From assembly GCF_000208745.1 (NCBI RefSeq), contig NC_030859.1, positions 16,925,570 through 16,989,569 of the forward strand: 64,000 nt of DNA, read 5' to 3'. The stretch is from Theobroma cacao. Taxonomy: Eukaryota > Streptophyta > Magnoliopsida > Malvales > Malvaceae. Shown in pieces: positions 61,165-64,000 of this stretch; within the stretch, counting starts at the first letter, position 1; every line of letters begins with the position of its first letter. Below the pieces are notes generated by a model. The model saw only the letters and a program-made list of their open reading frames with translations. It did not search any database and was not told the origin of the DNA. Made by a program: the position numbers and the translations under genes.

Positions 61165-62050
61165 GTAATCAATTATCAATTAATAGATATAAAATACGTC
61201 TTTAAAAAAAAAAACTTTGAAATTTATGTAATCAATTATCAATTAATAGATATAAAATACGTCTTTCAAAAAAAATTTTTGAAATTTATGTAATTAAAAT
61301 TTTCCAATAACACAGTTAAACTTTTTTAACTTCTTTTGCCTTTTTTTCACCTCTCTCTCTAATATGTAAGATCTTCATAAAACAAAAGAAGACATCTACA
61401 AGTAAAATTACAATTAAATAACCATAATAATAAAATTAATTCATGGAAGAAATCTCAGACAAATATAAAAAATTATGTAAAACTCAGCTCAATCCATGTA
61501 AGATGAAGCTTTAACATATTAAGGTTTTTTGCTAGCCATTCAGACCCAATTTTAAAGATGAAAAATTTATAAATATTAAAATCCTACCAAATCTATTAAG
61601 GTTTGAAAACAAACACATAATTGTAATGTTAGCTACACTAAATCTAGAACTGGGCTGTCCATGACAATAAACTTGAATTGACATTTATATAATCAATTAT
61701 CAACTAATAGATATGAAATACACCCATCTTTCAAAAAAGAAACTCTGAAGTTTATGTAATTAAAATTTTTTGATAACACCGTTAAATTTTTTTTTTAACT
61801 CTTGCGCCTTGTTTTTAACCTCTCTCTCTCTCTCACTCTCTCTCTCTAATATAAAAAACAAAAAAAAAAGACATCTACGAGTAAACATTACAATTACAAT
61901 TAAATAACCATAATAATAAAATTAATTCATGAAAGAAATCTCATACAAATAAAAAAAATTATGTAAAATTCAGCCCAATCCATATAAGATGAAACTTGAA
62001 CATATTATGGTTTTTTTGTTGCTATTCAGACCCAATTTTAAAGAAGAAAA
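61165..62050 (+). repeat. Local tandem duplications
   Basis: A 64 bp unit (ATCAATTATCAATTAATAGA...ACGTCTTT) is repeated at about 61169 and 61233, with a third diverged copy near 61692. A larger unit of about 470 bp, from the CT-rich ACCTCTCTCTCT through ATTCAGACCCAATTTTAAAG, is present at 61350-61560 and 61818-62045. The second copy has an expanded (CT)n. Confidence 0.8.
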
Positions 62051-63071
62051 CAACTTTTTGTATATATGTGTACATATGTATATATCAGTAAATAAGCTGG
62101 TGCCAAGGGACAACACCAATGGTTGTGACATATTATCTTGGCTGCATTATATCCACGTCCCCATGGTAGTAAAACACTTGCAAACACTTTTGTCCGCAAA
62201 CAAAATATTATCTAGGAAGAAAAAATGTGGAGAAGAAGCAGAGGCGATGGGTAGGAAAGATTATGTGGAGATGAATGTTTAGGCACAGAGCGACAACTCT
62301 AGCCACCATCGCTTTCTGTTTTAGACTTTATTCTCCAGACCTCGTGTATCTCGCTCGCCCTCGTCCCATATGGTGTCTAATGGCACCGTCCTCTTCAGTG
62401 ACTATTACACATGCCGTCTCATAAAGGCATTAAGATTTTGTTTTTCTTGTCATTCAAAAATTTTAAAATCCTACAATACCAAACAACCTTGTACAAGCGA
62501 CGACATTGCCAATGGGCAATGGTTGAGACAATATCTTGGCTGCGTTCTAAGGGAAAAAGACCCATGCTCCTATAACACTTGCAAACAACCTCTTAATTAA
62601 GAAGAGACAAAACAAAACTTTCTTGCCACAACCATCAATTCTCTTCAAGTCTTTATCCTCCTCGTGTTTCTCGCCCGCCTTCGTCCGGCACTACTACTAG
62701 CTTTATCTAGGGCCCCTTTGTCTTGCACGCATGCCAAAACCCCTAGTCTTTTCTTACTAAAAGATGCTTCTCATGAATGCTTTATCGGCATTAATCGCGA
62801 CGCTCCTCCTTTCTATCAATTTTACACTGATTAGCATTGCTAAGCTTTGGAACTTATTTCGTTAAAATTTTAATCTGAATTTATTACCACTCTACAAAAA
62901 TATCACGAGTGGGTTAATGAAAGTAAATCGCGCATGATCACATTCATGACTTTTGTGTAATATTTCATTTTTATTGACTATTTCTAAAATTCAATTTTTG
63001 AATTTGAGATCTTTTTAAAAACATTCTAAATCTATTCATTGTATTTATTGCTATTAAAATTCTACATAATT
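62050..63071 (+). repeat. Duplicated block, copy 3
   Basis: 62140-63070 repeats 58790-59560 nearly throughout (CCCATGGTAGTAAAACACTTGC, TGGTGTCTAATGGCACCGTC, CTACTACTAGCTTTATC). All frames are broken or short. Confidence 0.75.
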
Positions 63072-63724
63072 TGTCACCTCAAATCTATATAGACATTAAT
63101 GTTAAAGAATGTCTATTAGATAAAACCATATCAACAGTAAGTTCGAAAATTGTAGAAGGATCAAATACTTAGCCAACGTACTCTGCCTTGCCAACAGATT
63201 TAATTTCACCACAAATCTCTCATGCTTTTGTTACAGCAACCCCAACAATTTGATAACTATTTTATCTCCTCAGATTTTGTTTTTGAATAGCTCTCTCTTA
63301 TATTTAGGGCTTTTTGAAAAAATGTCAAATAAATTTGTATAGCTTTGTATATATATGTTGGTTGTAAATTAGAAAATTAATGCAATCAATATTATTCAAA
63401 TTATTCAATCTTGTTATGGTATCAGAACCTTATCTCTAACTAACTTCCTTTTTTTTTTTTGTCGACTCATACTGTAAAATAACTTCTGATTCATCTCCTG
63501 ATAACTCATCAATTGCTGCTAATCCTTCCAATCCTGTCAAAAATTTAATAACAATTAATTTTGTTGCTCAGCTGCCTCTCAAACACATGTCACTTAATTA
63601 TTTTTCATGAAAGGCTCAGTATAATGCTCTCTTATTCGACCTGGATCTTCTTGGGTATCTTGATGGCACACTTGGTGTCCCTTCCACGGTGGCTTACATC
63701 ACAAAGCGTTTAAACTTGAACATG
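63072..63724 (+). mobile_element. Truncated Copia element: LTR, primer site, start of gag
   Basis: The LTR runs from TGTCACCTC at 63072 to about 63416, exactly where homology with 59560 breaks. Primer site TGGTATCAGAACC starts at 63417. The gag start follows: SDSSPDNSSIAANPSNP, INFVAQLPLKHMSLNYFS, then a stop where Trp is expected, KAQYNALLFDLDLLGYLDGT. The element stops near 63720, where unrelated block DNA begins. Confidence 0.82.
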
Positions 63725-64000
63725 TTAAAAAAGACAACTAGATTTTTCTAAATATCACACTTGTCGAATAATATTTTTATTATTAGTTATATTCTTTCAT
63801 ATTTTTATAATATACATAACTTATATTTTGAGAACCGAACCCATAAATTTTTGCATTATTTTTATGGATAATATATATTTTTATTTTTAAATTAATTAAA
63901 AATATTTAACTCCTTTTTATATAAATAAAATTTCAACATTAAACATAAATTTTAAAGCATAATTTTCTTGATGGAAGTGATTAAATTATCAACTTGATTT
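63725..64000 (+). repeat. Duplicated block, continuation of copy 1 type
   Basis: Matches 56865-57130 (TTTTTCTAAATATCACACTTGTC, AATTATCAACTTGATTTG) to the window end. Confidence 0.82.

Noticed and set aside
61820..61852. (CT)n run as possible regulatory GAGA element
   Set aside because: A simple microsatellite inside a duplicated repeat, with no gene next to it.

Overview
This is nuclear DNA from a flowering plant, most likely a rosid eudicot; a Malvales-like (cacao/cotton) origin is only a guess from the look of the conserved proteins. Evidence: split genes with GT..AG introns, plant-specific families (USP-kinase, NAC, jasmonate-induced protein, LRR receptor-like protein, an RdDM factor relic), AT-rich intergenic DNA, and many LTR retrotransposons, LINE tails and DNA transposons. 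Nothing prokaryotic, organellar or CRISPR-like is present, and I found no tRNA or rRNA gene.

Left arm (1-14.9 kb), the conserved part. Minus strand: a nine-exon gene for a protein kinase with an N-terminal universal-stress-protein domain, whose last exon runs off the left window edge, then an intronless-CDS ZRF/zuotin-type J-protein (DnaJ + two SANT domains) with a 1.6 kb 5'UTR intron. A non-autonomous hAT element lies between them.

Middle (14.9-43.5 kb), a young cluster shaped by duplication. A short NAC-domain gene is followed by genes of the jasmonate-induced protein (JIP23-like) family, and this module recurs: NAC-A (dead), NAC-B + JIP-A' + JIP-B, NAC-C + JIP-C + JIP-D. Only NAC-C keeps a full reading frame. 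The others are broken by frameshifts, stops, a 2.1 kb LTR insertion, or splice-site loss. Transposons sit between and inside the copies: a Copia element with a second LTR nested in its reverse transcriptase, an internally deleted Copia element, a solo LTR inside a tandem repeat, and a retrocopy-like relic of the KTF1/RDM3 GW-repeat tail carrying a LINE.

Right arm (43.5-64 kb), mostly repeats: MITE-like copies, a receptor-like-protein pseudogene bounded by LTR pieces, a reverse LTR fragment, one apparently intact two-exon JIP gene at 54.2 kb, and a 7.5 kb zone of nested duplications of an unrecognised sequence, ending in a truncated Copia element.

Probably functional genes: the USP-kinase, ZRF, NAC-C (possible) and JIP-E. 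The strongest unusual observations are the repeated NAC-JIP module, the in-frame triplication of leader plus start codon in JIP-B, and the nested insertions whose pre-insertion sites can be recovered.
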